Shown here: positions 21,255 to 31,184 of the stretch, piece by piece
Layout: each line of letters opens with the position of its first letter
Numbering within the stretch: position 1 is the first letter of the stretch
Assembly (NCBI RefSeq): GCF_018882385.1
Contig: NZ_JACVON010000001.1
Location: 356,942-420,941, forward strand
Source: Polynucleobacter sp. 30F-ANTBAC
GTDB lineage: Bacteria; Pseudomonadota; Gammaproteobacteria; Burkholderiales; Burkholderiaceae
Length of the DNA stretch: 64,000 nucleotides
Direction: 5' to 3'
The notes under the pieces: generated by a model
What the model was told of the DNA's origin: nothing
Database searches by the model: none
What the model saw: the letters and a program-made list of their open reading frames with translations, nothing else
Program-made: the position numbers and the translations under genes

Positions 21255-21898
21255 GAACGACCTCCAACTGCATCTAATTTAATTTTTAACAAGCGCTTTG
21301 ATTCATCTGAAGCATCTGGATTTTTGAGTAACTGATCCCAAGCTTTTTGGTAGAACTGGCGAGCATCAGTGACCTTTTGTTGCGCTAATTCAACATCCCC
21401 ACGTCTTTCAAGCATTAATGGCTCAAAAGCTTTAGAAACGGATTCAGCAGACACTTTACGAGCCTCATCCATCTTATCTTGATCAATTAATAAAGAGACT
21501 AAGCGCGCTCTTGCGACATCTTGATGAGCATCTACTTTGGCATGACTCATTGCCCAACGAAGATTCTTCTCTGCGTTAGCTAAATCACCAGCGGCATTGG
21601 CAACTTGCGCTGCAACCAATGAGGCCATACCAGCATAACTAGTCGATTTATATTGATCTTGCAACTCACCAACCGCCTTCAAAAGCGAAGGAACATCTTG
21701 TTTTTGAGCACTAGTCAACAATGTCTCATAGACTTTGCTAGCACCAAGAGAGTTCTTTTTGCTCCACCAAGCAGATCCTGCATAAGTAACATAACTGACT
21801 GCCAGCACTAAAACCACCGACAACAACCATTTACCATATCGCTTCCACCAGGCTTTTAGTTCCGCCAACTGCTCTTGTTCTTCTAGATTGAAATGCAT
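21251..21898 (-). CDS. yfgM: YfgM-type ancillary SecYEG translocon subunit
   Basis: A 215-residue single-pass inner-membrane protein. A short cytoplasmic N-terminus (MHFNLEEQEQLAELKAWWKR, the family signature) is followed by a transmembrane helix (about 24-44) and a periplasmic TPR-like domain rich in Ala and Leu. In E. coli YfgM links the Sec translocon to periplasmic chaperones. It sits between hisS (11 bp) and bamB (4-base overlap), its standard place. Confidence 0.9.
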   Translation of the reverse strand: MHFNLEEQEQLAELKAWWKRYGKWLLSVVLVLAVSYVTYAGSAWWSKKNSLGASKVYETLLTSAQKQDVPSLLKAVGELQDQYKSTSYAGMASLVAAQVANAAGDLANAEKNLRWAMSHAKVDAHQDVARARLVSLLIDQDKMDEARKVSAESVSKAFEPLMLERRGDVELAQQKVTDARQFYQKAWDQLLKNPDASDESKRLLKIKLDAVGGRS

Positions 21899-21909
21899 AA
21901 TTTGATCGC

Positions 21910-23244
21910 TTATTCTGAAATAGATACCAATTGGTTGATGACTGCATCAACTAAACCGTCAAGTGCAACGGTCGATTGCTGACCATTACCCCGTAAATCT
22001 TTTAACTGAGCCTGCCCCGCTTGCAACTCATCAGGTCCAATAATAATCGCATATGCGGCCCCGCTACCATCCGCCTTTTTCATTTGAGACTTAAAGCTAG
22101 CAGCAGCACCGTCTGGTGAGCAATGCAAAATCACCTCAATACCAGCACTTCTGAGCCTCTCAGCAACTACCATTGCTGCTTCTAAAGTGTCACCTGCTTG
22201 ATGCAACACATAAACATCACAACCAGCTTCAAGATCTGAAGTGAGGCCCTGCTCTTTCATTAATTCAATCACGCGCTCCATACCCATTGCCCAGCCACAT
22301 GCTGGAGAGGGTTTACCCCCCATTTGAGCCATCAAAGGATCGTAACGACCACCACCAGCAATCGTACCCTGAGAACCAAGTTGATCAGTCACCCACTCAA
22401 AAACAGTGAGGTTGTAATAATCAAGACCACGCACAAGGCGTGGGTTAATCGTAAAGGGGAGATTATTTGCCTTGAGTAGTCGCTGAACGCCTTCAAAGTG
22501 CTTAAGAGATTCCTCACCTAGAAAGTTCAATAACTGTGGGGCAGACTCCACAATCGGCTTCATAGCAGGATTTTTACTATCCAAAATACGTAGAGGATTA
22601 GTGTGCAAGCGACGTTTAGCATCCTCATCTAATTCTGACTCATGCTTTTTAAAGTGCTCAATCAGAGCTTCTCTGTGAGCAGCACGTTCATTCGCTTGAC
22701 CTAAAGAATTCAACTCCAAACGAACGCCAAATAAACCAAGATCATCCCAAAGCCTCTGGCACATTAAAATAATTTCAGCATCAATATCCGGACCCGCAAA
22801 ACCAAGAGCCTCAATACCTAACTGATGAAATTGACGGTAACGACCACGCTGAGGACGCTCATGCCTAAACATCGGTCCGGTATACCAAAGGCGCTTAGGT
22901 CCTTCGTATAACAAGTTGTGCTCAATAACGGCCCTAACAGCAGCAGCAGTCCCCTCAGGGCGCAGCGTTAATTGCTCTCCATTCAAACTATCTTCAAAGG
23001 AGTACATTTCCTTTTCAACGATATCGGTCACCTCACCGATACCACGCTTGAACAATGCAGTTTGCTCAACAATCGGCGTTCTAATTTGTTGGTAGCCATA
23101 TGATCTCACCAAGCTCTGAATGGACTGCTCTAGATGCGACCACAAAGGAGCCTCAGCCGGCAATAGATCATTCATGCCTCTAACACCAGTGATCTTGGCT
23201 AGCTTATCCTGGTTACCCTGATTGTTTTGATTACTAGAACTCAT
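21910..23244 (-). CDS. hisS: Histidyl-tRNA synthetase
   Basis: A 444-residue class II synthetase that charges tRNA-His. Core motifs are present: [28 protein letters not shown] (motif 2), the His-specific [13 protein letters not shown], and [14 protein letters not shown] (motif 3), followed by a C-terminal anticodon-binding domain. The frame stays open upstream to 23442, inside ispG, but the family start is the ATG at 23244 (MSSSNQNNQ), 13 bp after the ispG stop. A short Asn/Gln-rich leader precedes the conserved region. The paralogue hisZ lies 7 kb away. Confidence 0.96.
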   Translation of the reverse strand: MSSSNQNNQGNQDKLAKITGVRGMNDLLPAEAPLWSHLEQSIQSLVRSYGYQQIRTPIVEQTALFKRGIGEVTDIVEKEMYSFEDSLNGEQLTLRPEGTAAAVRAVIEHNLLYEGPKRLWYTGPMFRHERPQRGRYRQFHQLGIEALGFAGPDIDAEIILMCQRLWDDLGLFGVRLELNSLGQANERAAHREALIEHFKKHESELDEDAKRRLHTNPLRILDSKNPAMKPIVESAPQLLNFLGEESLKHFEGVQRLLKANNLPFTINPRLVRGLDYYNLTVFEWVTDQLGSQGTIAGGGRYDPLMAQMGGKPSPACGWAMGMERVIELMKEQGLTSDLEAGCDVYVLHQAGDTLEAAMVVAERLRSAGIEVILHCSPDGAAASFKSQMKKADGSGAAYAIIIGPDELQAGQAQLKDLRGNGQQSTVALDGLVDAVINQLVSISE

Positions 23245-23257
23245 AAATGGATGTCGC

Positions 23258-24508
23258 TTAACGTTTAGTTTGATAAGTATTTTTGACATACTCATCGACA
23301 ATAATTTGGAACTCTTGTGCAATGTTGTCACCCCGAAGAGTTTTAACTTTGACGCCATCCACAAAAACAGGAGCAGCTGGTGACTCACCAGTACCGGGCA
23401 AAGAGATACCAATGTTGGCATGCTTGCTTTCACCAGGCCCATTCACAATACAACCCATCACAGCCACATTCATGGCCTCAACACCAGGGTAATCTTTTTT
23501 CCAGATCGGCATTTGGTGACGCAAATAACTTTGGATATTTGAGGCTAACTCTTGGAAGTATGTGCTGGTTGTGCGACCACATCCAGGGCACGCAATGACC
23601 ATTGGTGTGAAATGACGCAAGCCCATAGTTTGCAAAATCTCTTGAGCGACGATCACTTCATTTTCACGAGGAGCTCCCGGCTCAGGCGTTAATGAAACTC
23701 GAATCGTATCGCCAATACCTTCTTGTAACAAAATGGCTAAAGCCGCAGTTGAGGCGACAATGCCTTTACTTCCCATACCCGCTTCTGTCAGACCTAGATG
23801 CAAAGGGTAATCACAGCGCATCGCCAAATCGCGATAAACCGCAATCAAATCTTGAACCGCACTGACCTTGCATGACAAAATAATTTTGTCTCCAGATAAA
23901 CCAATCTCTTCGGCTCTAGCAGCTGACTGCAACGCCGACTGAATCAATGCTTCAGACATAACTTGACGCAAATCCAATGGTTCAGACTTCGCCGCATTGT
24001 CGTCCAGTAACTTAGCCAATAAGTCTTGATCCAAACTGCCCCAGTTCACACCAATACGAATCGGCTTGTCATAACGACAAGCTAACTCAATCATTTGTGA
24101 AAATTGCGTATCTCGCTTAGCACCCTGCCCCACATTGCCAGGATTAATTCGGTACTTAGAGAGCGCTTGAGCGCAATCAGGATAGTCGGTTAATAAGGTA
24201 TGGCCGTTATAGTGAAAATCACCAACTAGTGGCACATGAACATTTAATTTATCTAACTGCTCACGAATCGCGGGAACAGCAGCTGCAGCAGCTGGCGTAT
24301 CGACAGTGATTCGAACAATTTCAGACCCTGCTCGAGCAAGTTCTTTAATTTGAATGGCAGTACCAATAGCATCAGCTGTGTCGGTATTCGTCATGGACTG
24401 AACACGTACCGGCGCATCACCACCCACTGTGATAACTTGATCGCGCCACTGCACAACAGCTTGCCGAGATACGCGGCGCTTCGATGCTGAATTCACAGAG
24501 TTACTCAC
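23258..24508 (-). CDS. ispG: 4-hydroxy-3-methylbut-2-enyl diphosphate synthase (GcpE)
   Basis: A 416-residue Fe-S enzyme of the MEP isoprenoid pathway that converts MEcPP to HMBPP. The N-terminal TIM barrel ([38 protein letters not shown]) and the C-terminal cluster ligands (ACPGCGRT and GCIVNGPGE) are intact. The start is a GTG whose last two bases overlap the rlmN stop (GTGA). In many betaproteobacteria rodZ, and often a PilF-like gene, lie between rlmN and ispG; here there is no room for either. Confidence 0.96.
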   Translation of the reverse strand: MSNSVNSASKRRVSRQAVVQWRDQVITVGGDAPVRVQSMTNTDTADAIGTAIQIKELARAGSEIVRITVDTPAAAAAVPAIREQLDKLNVHVPLVGDFHYNGHTLLTDYPDCAQALSKYRINPGNVGQGAKRDTQFSQMIELACRYDKPIRIGVNWGSLDQDLLAKLLDDNAAKSEPLDLRQVMSEALIQSALQSAARAEEIGLSGDKIILSCKVSAVQDLIAVYRDLAMRCDYPLHLGLTEAGMGSKGIVASTAALAILLQEGIGDTIRVSLTPEPGAPRENEVIVAQEILQTMGLRHFTPMVIACPGCGRTTSTYFQELASNIQSYLRHQMPIWKKDYPGVEAMNVAVMGCIVNGPGESKHANIGISLPGTGESPAAPVFVDGVKVKTLRGDNIAQEFQIIVDEYVKNTYQTKR

Positions 24509-25665
24509 GAGTCCAAGACTCCACGATCAAACTTAACAACCTGCATGCGCTCACGTACATTTGTTCGATCTTGCACGTCACCAGCTAACTGACCACATGC
24601 AGCAGCAATATCATCGCCACGTGTTTTACGAACGGTAGTGATAATTCCAGAATCCATTAAACGCTTAGCAAAATCCTGCACTCTCGCTGTTGAAGAACGT
24701 TTCAAGCCTGATTCTGGAAATGGGTTAAAAGGAATGAGGTTGAGCTTGCAAGGAATTCTCTTGAGCAACTCAACCAATTCTTTCGCATGTTGATCTGTGT
24801 CATTCACACCATCCAACATGCAGTATTCAAATGTTAAAAAATCTCGCGGCGCAAAAGGTAGATAGCGCATGCAAGCTGCCATCAATTCTTTTAACGGGTA
24901 TTTTTTATTAATAGGTACCAACTCATCTCGTAACGCATCGTTTGGCGCGTGAAGAGAAACGGCTAAGGCTACTGGTAAATCATTAGCTAAGCGATCCATC
25001 ATAGGCACAACACCCGAAGTTGATAAAGTCACTCGGCGACGCGATAAACCATAAGCATGGTCATCCAACATCAATCGCATTGCACCAACCACTGGCTCAT
25101 AGTTCAATAAGGGTTCACCCATGCCCATGAGGACCACGTTGGAAATCACACGACCTTCGTGCTCCACAATCGGTGTACCGTCATAACTATCAATACGACG
25201 AATTGCATGAGGCTCTCTACGAAGCGTGTGCTCAGCCATCCACAACTGGCCAATAATTTCACCCAAGCTGAGATTTCTGGAGAAGCCTTGTTTGCCGGTA
25301 GAACAGAATCGACAATTAACAGCACATCCTGCTTGAGAAGAGATGCACAAAGTGCCTCGATCGTCCTCTGGGATGTAAACCATTTCAACCGCGTCACCAG
25401 CCCCAACATCCAATAACCACTTACGGGTGCCATCGGCTGCGTGCTGATCACTGATAATCGGTAAAGCTGTGATTTCAGCTTTTTCAAGAAGTGTTGCTCT
25501 AAAGGTCTTAGCCAAATCACTCATCTGAGTGATATCGGCCTCACCTCGCTGATGGATCCAACGCAACAACTGTTTGGCGCGAAAAGGCTTCTCCTGGAGG
25601 CTAGCAATATACTCACTAAGCCCCTCAGGATCAAAATTTAGCAGGTTGGTGCGTGAATCAATCAA
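24505..25665 (-). CDS. rlmN: Dual-specificity 23S rRNA A2503 / tRNA A37 methyltransferase RlmN
   Basis: A 386-residue radical-SAM enzyme that makes 2-methyladenosine in 23S rRNA and some tRNAs. The cluster-binding Cys are C114, C118 and C121 (CxxxCxxC). [23 protein letters not shown] and VSLHAPND are further family motifs, and a catalytic Cys lies near the end in [12 protein letters not shown]. It starts 16 bp after the ndk stop and its TGA overlaps the ispG GTG start. Confidence 0.97.
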   Translation of the reverse strand: MIDSRTNLLNFDPEGLSEYIASLQEKPFRAKQLLRWIHQRGEADITQMSDLAKTFRATLLEKAEITALPIISDQHAADGTRKWLLDVGAGDAVEMVYIPEDDRGTLCISSQAGCAVNCRFCSTGKQGFSRNLSLGEIIGQLWMAEHTLRREPHAIRRIDSYDGTPIVEHEGRVISNVVLMGMGEPLLNYEPVVGAMRLMLDDHAYGLSRRRVTLSTSGVVPMMDRLANDLPVALAVSLHAPNDALRDELVPINKKYPLKELMAACMRYLPFAPRDFLTFEYCMLDGVNDTDQHAKELVELLKRIPCKLNLIPFNPFPESGLKRSSTARVQDFAKRLMDSGIITTVRKTRGDDIAAACGQLAGDVQDRTNVRERMQVVKFDRGVLDS

Positions 25666-25681
25666 TGTGACAAATTAAAAA

Positions 25682-26107
25682 TTAACGTGCAAAAACTTGC
25701 ATGCCTGGGAAGAAGAATGCAATTTCCACAGCAGCAGTTTCAGGAGCGTCTGAACCGTGAACAGCGTTTGCATCAATGCTGTCAGCGAAGTCAGCACGAA
25801 TCGTACCTTTATCAGCCTTCTTAGGATCTGTAGCACCCATCAAGTCACGGTTCTTAGCAATCGCGCCTTCACCTTGCAAAGCTTGAATCATCACAGGACC
25901 AGAAATCATGAAATCAACTAGATCTTTAAAGAAAGGACGCTCTTTATGAACACCGTAAAACTGCTCAGCTTCTTGACGTGAAAGATGAGCCATCTTGGCA
26001 GCAACCACTTTCAAGCCAGCAGCTTCAAAACGTGCGTAAATTTGACCAATAACGTTTTTTGCTACTGCGTCAGGTTTGATAATAGAAAGTGTGCGCTCAA
26101 TCGCCAT
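25682..26107 (-). CDS. ndk: Nucleoside diphosphate kinase
   Basis: A 141-residue enzyme that transfers the gamma phosphate of ATP to other NDPs through a phosphohistidine. The active-site His is residue 117 in [25 protein letters not shown] is the conserved start. GGAG lies 9 bp before the ATG and a TATAAT lies 36 bp upstream of the start. It heads the long minus-strand run to purA. Confidence 0.97.
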   Translation of the reverse strand: MAIERTLSIIKPDAVAKNVIGQIYARFEAAGLKVVAAKMAHLSRQEAEQFYGVHKERPFFKDLVDFMISGPVMIQALQGEGAIAKNRDLMGATDPKKADKGTIRADFADSIDANAVHGSDAPETAAVEIAFFFPGMQVFAR

Positions 26108-26143
26108 GAATAGACTCCAATAATTGATAGATTAAAAGGGGAA

Positions 26144-26149
26144 ATTATA
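26144..26149 (-). promoter_or_regulatory. Candidate -10 element for ndk
   Basis: Perfect TATAAT on the minus strand, 36 bp upstream of the ndk start. No good -35 hexamer is visible at 16-18 bp, so this is a partial match. Confidence 0.4.
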
Positions 26150-26288
26150 CAGGTTTTACTGGGCATAAACCCTAGCTTAGCCGCCTAGAAGCATTGATTT
26201 TTAAGGAAAAGTCGCCAAAATCTCAAATTGAGCCAGCTCTTAGAGGTTAGAAACACCCCTATTTAGGTATCAACAATCTGAAAACCCC

Positions 26289-26315
26289 TTGAATTTTCTA
26301 TGAAATGGCTATACT
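26289..26315 (+). promoter_or_regulatory. Candidate promoter of the Bax-inhibitor-like gene
   Basis: TTGAAT at 26289-26294 and TATACT at 26310-26315, with a short 15-bp spacer. A start near 26322 would give a leader of about 48 bases ending in AAAGGAG before the ATG at 26370. Confidence 0.35.
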
Positions 26316-26369
26316 TAAGACTCAAGTCCAGCAATGGGCGACACATGTTTAATACATAAAGGAGTTCAA

Positions 26370-27071
26370 ATGAGCGATTTCAACACTTATGGTTTTGGGC
26401 ACGGCGGCGCTACAACGAGCGTTCAAGTCCGTAACCGGGTGTTACGTAACACCTATGCCCTATTGGCATTAACTATGGTTCCTACGATTTTAGGTGCTTG
26501 GATTGGTGTTGCAACAGGTTTTTCACTATTTGCTGGCAATCCATTCATTGGATTGATTGCCTTTATGGCTATCGCTTTTGGTTTTTTCTGGGCCATCCAA
26601 AAAAACAAAGATAGCGGCTTAGGCGTTGCATTGCTTTTGGGCTTCACTTTCTTCATGGGCTTGATGTTATCTCGTCTTATTGGCTCAATCCTTGGATTTA
26701 GCAATGGCGCTAACCTGATCATGACTGCCTTTGGCGGCACAGCGATCATTTTTGCCGGTATGGCCACTTTAGCTGGTACCGTTAAAAAAGACCTATCTGT
26801 CGGTCTTGGTAAATGGTTGTTTGCTGGCGTGATCTTATTGATTGTTGCTTCAGTAGCCAATATTTGGTTGCAGATGCCTGCGTTGATGTTAACAATCAGC
26901 GTTGCAGCGATAGCGATTTTCTCAGCATTTATCTTGGTTGACGTGCAACGCGTGATCAATGGTGGTGAGACAAACTATGTCATTGCTACCCTAAGTATTT
27001 ATCTAAGCGTTTACAACGTGTTTAGCAACTTACTAGCTATTTTGGGTATTTTTGGTGGTGATAGAGAGTAA
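26370..27071 (+). CDS. Bax inhibitor-1 / YccA-family membrane protein
   Basis: A 233-residue inner-membrane protein with about seven hydrophobic helices, beginning after a soluble stretch (MSDFNTYGFGHGGATTSVQV). Family features include NTYALLALTMVPTILGAW near the first helix and the last helices around FILVDVQRVINGGETNYV and SIYLSVYNVFSNLLAILGIF, with the conserved acidic residues. E. coli relatives interact with FtsH (YccA) or are proposed ion channels; the exact role here is unknown. The start at 26370 is chosen for its AAAGGAG site; an ATG at 26334 has none. A strong terminator follows. Confidence 0.88.
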   Translation: MSDFNTYGFGHGGATTSVQVRNRVLRNTYALLALTMVPTILGAWIGVATGFSLFAGNPFIGLIAFMAIAFGFFWAIQKNKDSGLGVALLLGFTFFMGLMLSRLIGSILGFSNGANLIMTAFGGTAIIFAGMATLAGTVKKDLSVGLGKWLFAGVILLIVASVANIWLQMPALMLTISVAAIAIFSAFILVDVQRVINGGETNYVIATLSIYLSVYNVFSNLLAILGIFGGDRE

Positions 27072-27092
27072 CTCGATCATCAGCGATCAAAG

Positions 27093-27124
27093 AAAAACGG
27101 CTTAGTCTTCTAAGCCGTTTTTTA
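27093..27124. terminator. Rho-independent terminator between the Bax-inhibitor-like gene and rlmD
   Basis: Stem AAAAACGGCTTAG at 27093-27105, loop TCTT, complement at 27110-27122, with T-rich flank. It lies between convergent genes and may work on both strands. Confidence 0.9.
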
Positions 27125-27164
27125 TTGGCACTTTACTCTTCACTTCTTCACTGCTTGACAACTA

Positions 27165-28523
27165 TCAACGCTCGAAGACGGCTATCGACTCTACATGAGA
27201 TGTATGAGGAAACATGTTAATCACCCCTGCTGATTTGAGCTGATAACCTGCCTGCCCCACCAAAATACCGACATCTCTTGCAAGAGTTGCTGGATTGCAA
27301 GAAACGTAAACAATCCGCTTTGGTAAATAGGCATGATCCTCAGGGTCGCTTGATTTTGCCAAATCACTTAAGGCTGTTGCCAAGGCCATTGCCCCGTCTC
27401 TTGGCGGATCAATTAACCATTTGGCGGCGCAACCCCATGACCGAATAATTTCTGGAGTGACTTCAAATAGATTGGCGCAAGCAAATGTCACTCGATCAGA
27501 TAGCTCATTGTGCCGAGCATTCTCTAAAGCTCTTTGAGTTAAACCCTCACTACCCTCAATACCAAATACTTCCTTAGATACTCGCGCCAAGGGCAAGGTA
27601 AAGTTACCGATCCCACAAAATAGATCCAAGACTCTTTCATGGGGCTCAGGAGCCAGCAAACGAATCGCCCTGCTAACCAAGACTCGATTAACCTGGTGAT
27701 TCACTTGAGTGAAGTCTGTTGGCTTGAAAGGCATCTCAATATCAAACTCAGGCAAGCGATAACAAAGCTGACTTTGCTCAGGATAAAAAGGCTGTGCTGA
27801 ATCCAGATCACCCGGTTGCAACCACAAGTGAATCCCATGGGTCTTTGCAAAATCTTTAATCAGCTCTTGGTCTTTTTTACCTAACGGAGCCATGTGCCTT
27901 AAAACAAATGCCGCAATGGGCTCTTCAGAATTGGCACCCTCTCCCAGGGCAAATTCGATTTGAGGGAAATTCTCGGGTTGAGAGAGCGATTCAATTAACT
28001 CGCGCCAACGAGGTAAAAGATCAGAAAGCTGTTTCGGCAAGATGTCACACGACACCATATCGGTAATCCGGCTAGCTTTCTTTTGATGGAAACCCACCAA
28101 AACTCGTCCCTTCGGAATTTTAAAAATAGAAAGTCGCCCGCGGTAGCGATACTCCCAGGAGGGACCTGCAATCGGTCTCAATAGCACACCAGCTTTTGTT
28201 CTTCCCAAATACCTTAAGTTATCTTCTAGCACGCGTTGCTTCATCGCCAACTGAGCACGGGTTTCTAAGTGTTGCATGGAGCACCCACCACAAACTCCAA
28301 AAGACGGGCACTTTGGCGTGATTCGACTTGGTGAAGCTTTATAAATTTTTAATAGACGAGCCATTTCAAACTTACTTTTCACCTTGGTGGTTTCATACTC
28401 GACATCTTCACCAGGCAACGCATCGCTAATAAAAACCACCTTACCAGGTCGTCCATTTTCATCAAGAGGTCTTGCAACCCCTTGAGCCTCTAAATTAAGC
28501 GATTCAACAAAGACTCTGGTCAC
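27165..28523 (-). CDS. rlmD: 23S rRNA (uracil-1939-C5)-methyltransferase RlmD
   Basis: A 452-residue SAM-dependent methyltransferase for U1939 of 23S rRNA. An N-terminal TRAM domain (about 1-65) is followed by Cys ligands of an Fe-S cluster (CPSFGVCGGC), the SAM-binding motif VLDLFCGIGNFTLPLA and the catalytic Cys in YVSCNPATLARD near the C-terminus. The start is a GTG whose last two bases overlap the stop of the upstream exonuclease gene (GTGA), so the two are probably translated together. Confidence 0.94.
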   Translation of the reverse strand: MTRVFVESLNLEAQGVARPLDENGRPGKVVFISDALPGEDVEYETTKVKSKFEMARLLKIYKASPSRITPKCPSFGVCGGCSMQHLETRAQLAMKQRVLEDNLRYLGRTKAGVLLRPIAGPSWEYRYRGRLSIFKIPKGRVLVGFHQKKASRITDMVSCDILPKQLSDLLPRWRELIESLSQPENFPQIEFALGEGANSEEPIAAFVLRHMAPLGKKDQELIKDFAKTHGIHLWLQPGDLDSAQPFYPEQSQLCYRLPEFDIEMPFKPTDFTQVNHQVNRVLVSRAIRLLAPEPHERVLDLFCGIGNFTLPLARVSKEVFGIEGSEGLTQRALENARHNELSDRVTFACANLFEVTPEIIRSWGCAAKWLIDPPRDGAMALATALSDLAKSSDPEDHAYLPKRIVYVSCNPATLARDVGILVGQAGYQLKSAGVINMFPHTSHVESIAVFER

Positions 28524-29353
28524 AGGGTATCTTTAGGGTCAGATGCAAAAAGCTCAAGATACTGCTGCCAAAAAGCACCGGATGGTGTTTTGGATTCTTT
28601 AAGCAACTCGGCTTTGACGAATTTAATTTCATCCTCGTACTCTTCTGGCGTAACCCCGCCACGCATGCGTTGGAAACGGCAATACAAGAGATAGGTATTC
28701 ACAACATCCGTTTCGCAATAATCTCGAATTTCTTTAATCTTGCCGTCCAAGAAACCTTGCCAAACTTGGCCACCATCCATCCCCATCTTTCCTGGGAAGC
28801 CACACATTTTGGCCAAGGCATCCAATGGTGCGTTGGCACGACCTGAGAATTTCGCTAACAAATCCATCAGATCAATATGGCGCATGTGGTAACGACTGAT
28901 GTAGTTATTCCATTTGAAGTCACGGCTATCGCTATCACCGCTCTCACCCATCTCCCAGTACCTCGATGAGGTAACACCATTTAACAGCGCACGGTAATGA
29001 AGAACCGGCAGATCAAAACCACTACCATTCCACGAAACCAATTGAGGCGTGTATTTTTCAATTAAATCAAAAAATGCCTGAACAATTTCTTTCTCCGAAC
29101 TATGGGCATCCCCCAAACTACCTACTTTAAATTGAGGTAAACCCTCTTTGGTTGTTCTTCTAATCACGCAGGAGATCGCCACAACTTTTTGCAAGTGAAG
29201 CGGCATAAACTCTGTGCCTGTTTTTTCTTTGCGATCCGCTAATGCTTGAGTAACCACATCCAAATCACTGACCGAATCAGGAATACCTTCTAAGCGACGA
29301 ATGCCGGCTGCATCGGGGATGGTTTCAATATCAAAAACTAGTACGCCTGCCAT
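28520..29353 (-). CDS. DEDDy-type 3'-5' exonuclease, PolB-exonuclease-like
   Basis: A 277-residue RNase H-fold protein. The exonuclease motifs are in order: VFDIETIP (Exo I, residues 5-12), LVSWNGSGFDLPVLHYRAL (Exo II) and YCETDVVNTYLLY (Exo III, with the D and Y of the DEDDy type). It resembles the predicted 3'-5' exonucleases related to the proofreading domain of family B polymerases. It contains no polymerase domain. In vivo role is not established; it lies between rpoS and rlmD and overlaps rlmD by four bases. Confidence 0.85.
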   Translation of the reverse strand: MAGVLVFDIETIPDAAGIRRLEGIPDSVSDLDVVTQALADRKEKTGTEFMPLHLQKVVAISCVIRRTTKEGLPQFKVGSLGDAHSSEKEIVQAFFDLIEKYTPQLVSWNGSGFDLPVLHYRALLNGVTSSRYWEMGESGDSDSRDFKWNNYISRYHMRHIDLMDLLAKFSGRANAPLDALAKMCGFPGKMGMDGGQVWQGFLDGKIKEIRDYCETDVVNTYLLYCRFQRMRGGVTPEEYEDEIKFVKAELLKESKTPSGAFWQQYLELFASDPKDTL

Positions 29354-29399
29354 AAATTTCTTTCGGTGATTTAATTTATAAGTTTACTTAAACGTTGAT

Positions 29400-30356
29400 T
29401 TACTTATCGAGAATAGCGTCTTTATCTAAACCATGGCTATGTAAATATTTCTTTAGTTTGATTAAAGCTTCTTGCTGTATTTGGCGAACACGCTCTTTAG
29501 ATAGATTAATTTCTTTAGCCACTTCTTCGAGGGTAGCTGGCTCTTGGTTATCTAAACCAAAACGTCGAATCACAACCACACGCTGATCGTCCTTGAGACC
29601 TTTTAACCAACTGTAGACCATCTCATCTAATTGTGAACGCTCCACACCTTGATCGGGACCGGCCGTGCGCTCATCAGAAATAAAATCTAACAAGCTTGAT
29701 CCAGGGTCTAAGTTCGTTGGAGCATCAAGGGAGGTCGTGTGCTCTGCCATTGCCAGCGCATCCACCACATCTTCAATTGACTTACCGGTTAAGCTGGCAA
29801 TATCTTCAATATGTGGGCTACGTGCCTCGGAGGCTAAAGCTTGCTCCAAGTAACGCCTAGCTCTTAATACTTGATTGATCTCTCGAATCACATGAACGGG
29901 CAAGCGCACAGTTCTCACTTGGCTCATCAATGCTTTTTCAACACTTTGTCGTATCCACCAAGTAGCATAGGTTGAAAACCTAAACCCTCGTTCAGGCTCA
30001 AACTTATCCAGAGCATGCATGAGCCCTAAATTACCCTCTTCAATTAAATCAGGAAAAGGCAAGCCACGGTTCATATACGTTTTAGCGATGCTAACCACCA
30101 AGCGCAAGTTATGCTCAATCATGGCTTGACGTGCCAGAAAATCACCCGCCTTAGCTTTTGTGGCTGCTTCTAATTCTTCAGCGGGTGTTAACAGCGGTTT
30201 ACTTGAAATTTGCTGCAGGTAACGCTGAACTAGATCAGCACTTAACTCAGCAGCTAAAACTTCTTTGATTTCCTCAGGGGTCATCCCCTGATCATCAAAC
30301 TCACTCAGATCAGAAATATCATTGGAAGAATGCTTATCTGAATCTAGCGGCTTCAT
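29400..30356 (-). CDS. rpoS: RNA polymerase sigma factor RpoS (sigma-38)
   Basis: A 318-residue group 2 sigma-70-family factor. Region 1.2 begins near DLVQRYLQQISSKPLLTPAEE, region 2 includes HNLRLVVSIAKTYMNRGLPFPDLIEEGNLGL and the -10-reading FSTYATWWIRQSVEKAL, region 3 follows, and region 4 ends with LEEVAKEINLSKERVRQIQQEALIKL. Placement 3 bp after nlpD, in surE-pcm-nlpD-rpoS order, makes RpoS far more likely than another group 2 sigma. It would govern stationary-phase and stress genes. The N-terminus is slightly short compared with E. coli. Confidence 0.94.
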   Translation of the reverse strand: MKPLDSDKHSSNDISDLSEFDDQGMTPEEIKEVLAAELSADLVQRYLQQISSKPLLTPAEELEAATKAKAGDFLARQAMIEHNLRLVVSIAKTYMNRGLPFPDLIEEGNLGLMHALDKFEPERGFRFSTYATWWIRQSVEKALMSQVRTVRLPVHVIREINQVLRARRYLEQALASEARSPHIEDIASLTGKSIEDVVDALAMAEHTTSLDAPTNLDPGSSLLDFISDERTAGPDQGVERSQLDEMVYSWLKGLKDDQRVVVIRRFGLDNQEPATLEEVAKEINLSKERVRQIQQEALIKLKKYLHSHGLDKDAILDK

Positions 30357-30359
30357 TGA

Positions 30360-31160
30360 TTAGGGGAGATAAGCACTTGGATCAACTGGTTTGCCATTCT
30401 TACGAAGCTCAAAATGCAGCTTCACTCGATCTGAATCGGTATTGCCCATTTCTGCAATTTTTTGGGCCTTCTTCACAACATCACCCTCTTTCACTAATAG
30501 GGTTTTGTTATGAGCGTAAGCTGTTAAATAAGTATTGTCATGCTTAACAATAACCAAATTACCATAACCTCTTAAGCTGTTGCCGGCGTAAACCACTTTG
30601 CCATCTGCAGCTGATTGAACAGAATCACCAGATTTACCAGCAATTCCAATACCTTTATTTTTACCCTCGTCAAAACGCTCAATCACCTCACCCTTAGATG
30701 GCCATGACAAACGAATTCCCGTATCGGTTGCCAAACTTTGTTTCGGCTTCTCTTGACTTAACTTTTCCTGAGATAGATTTTCTTGCTTCAGCTTGTCTTG
30801 TTGAGCTGTATTAAGAGTCTTTTTATCAGCAGGCTTTTCTTGTTTGACCTCAGCCTTACTCACCATTGATCTTGAACCTTTAGGTGACTCAATACGGATT
30901 ACCTGCCCCACCTCAATCACATTAGGATCAGAAATGTTATTCCAATCTGCTAGCTCACGATGCGACTGGCCATGATCAAGAGCAATTCTTAATAAGGTAT
31001 CGCCACGTTTGATGCGATAGTAGCCCGGAGCTACTGGATCATAGCTAGAACCACTAGTGCGATCTACAACGGGTGCTGGACCTAAACGTGTACCACAACC
31101 GTAATGGCTAACCGAGAGTGCTATTAATAGTGCTGAAAGGCTGATGCGAGTTAAATTCAT
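30360..31160 (-). CDS. nlpD: NlpD-type lipoprotein (LysM and degenerate M23 domain)
   Basis: A 266-residue lipoprotein; signal peptide ends in SHYGC, Cys22 being the lipidation site. A LysM domain (about 47-90, YYRIKRGDTLLRIALDHG) binds peptidoglycan. A Lys/Gln/Glu-rich linker with short repeats (SQEKLSQEKPKQ) leads to a LytM/M23 domain (about 150-266). The first zinc-ligand region reads KNKGIGIAG, so the His and Asp of active M23 enzymes are missing; as in E. coli NlpD, it is more likely an amidase activator for cell separation than a peptidase. rpoS starts 3 bp downstream; in E. coli the rpoS promoter lies inside nlpD. Confidence 0.9.
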   Translation of the reverse strand: MNLTRISLSALLIALSVSHYGCGTRLGPAPVVDRTSGSSYDPVAPGYYRIKRGDTLLRIALDHGQSHRELADWNNISDPNVIEVGQVIRIESPKGSRSMVSKAEVKQEKPADKKTLNTAQQDKLKQENLSQEKLSQEKPKQSLATDTGIRLSWPSKGEVIERFDEGKNKGIGIAGKSGDSVQSAADGKVVYAGNSLRGYGNLVIVKHDNTYLTAYAHNKTLLVKEGDVVKKAQKIAEMGNTDSDRVKLHFELRKNGKPVDPSAYLP

Positions 31161-31184
31161 AAGGTAATTATAGTAATAATTACC

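Noticed and set aside
21910-23442. Longer hisS frame (510 residues) running into ispG
   Set aside because: The extra 66 residues overlap ispG coding sequence, start at a weak codon and have no family counterpart; the ATG at 23244 fits HisS.
26453-26959. 168-residue minus-strand frame inside the Bax-inhibitor-like gene
   Set aside because: Low-complexity, Ile/Pro/Lys-rich shadow of a membrane-protein gene; no ribosome-binding site and no recognisable motif.
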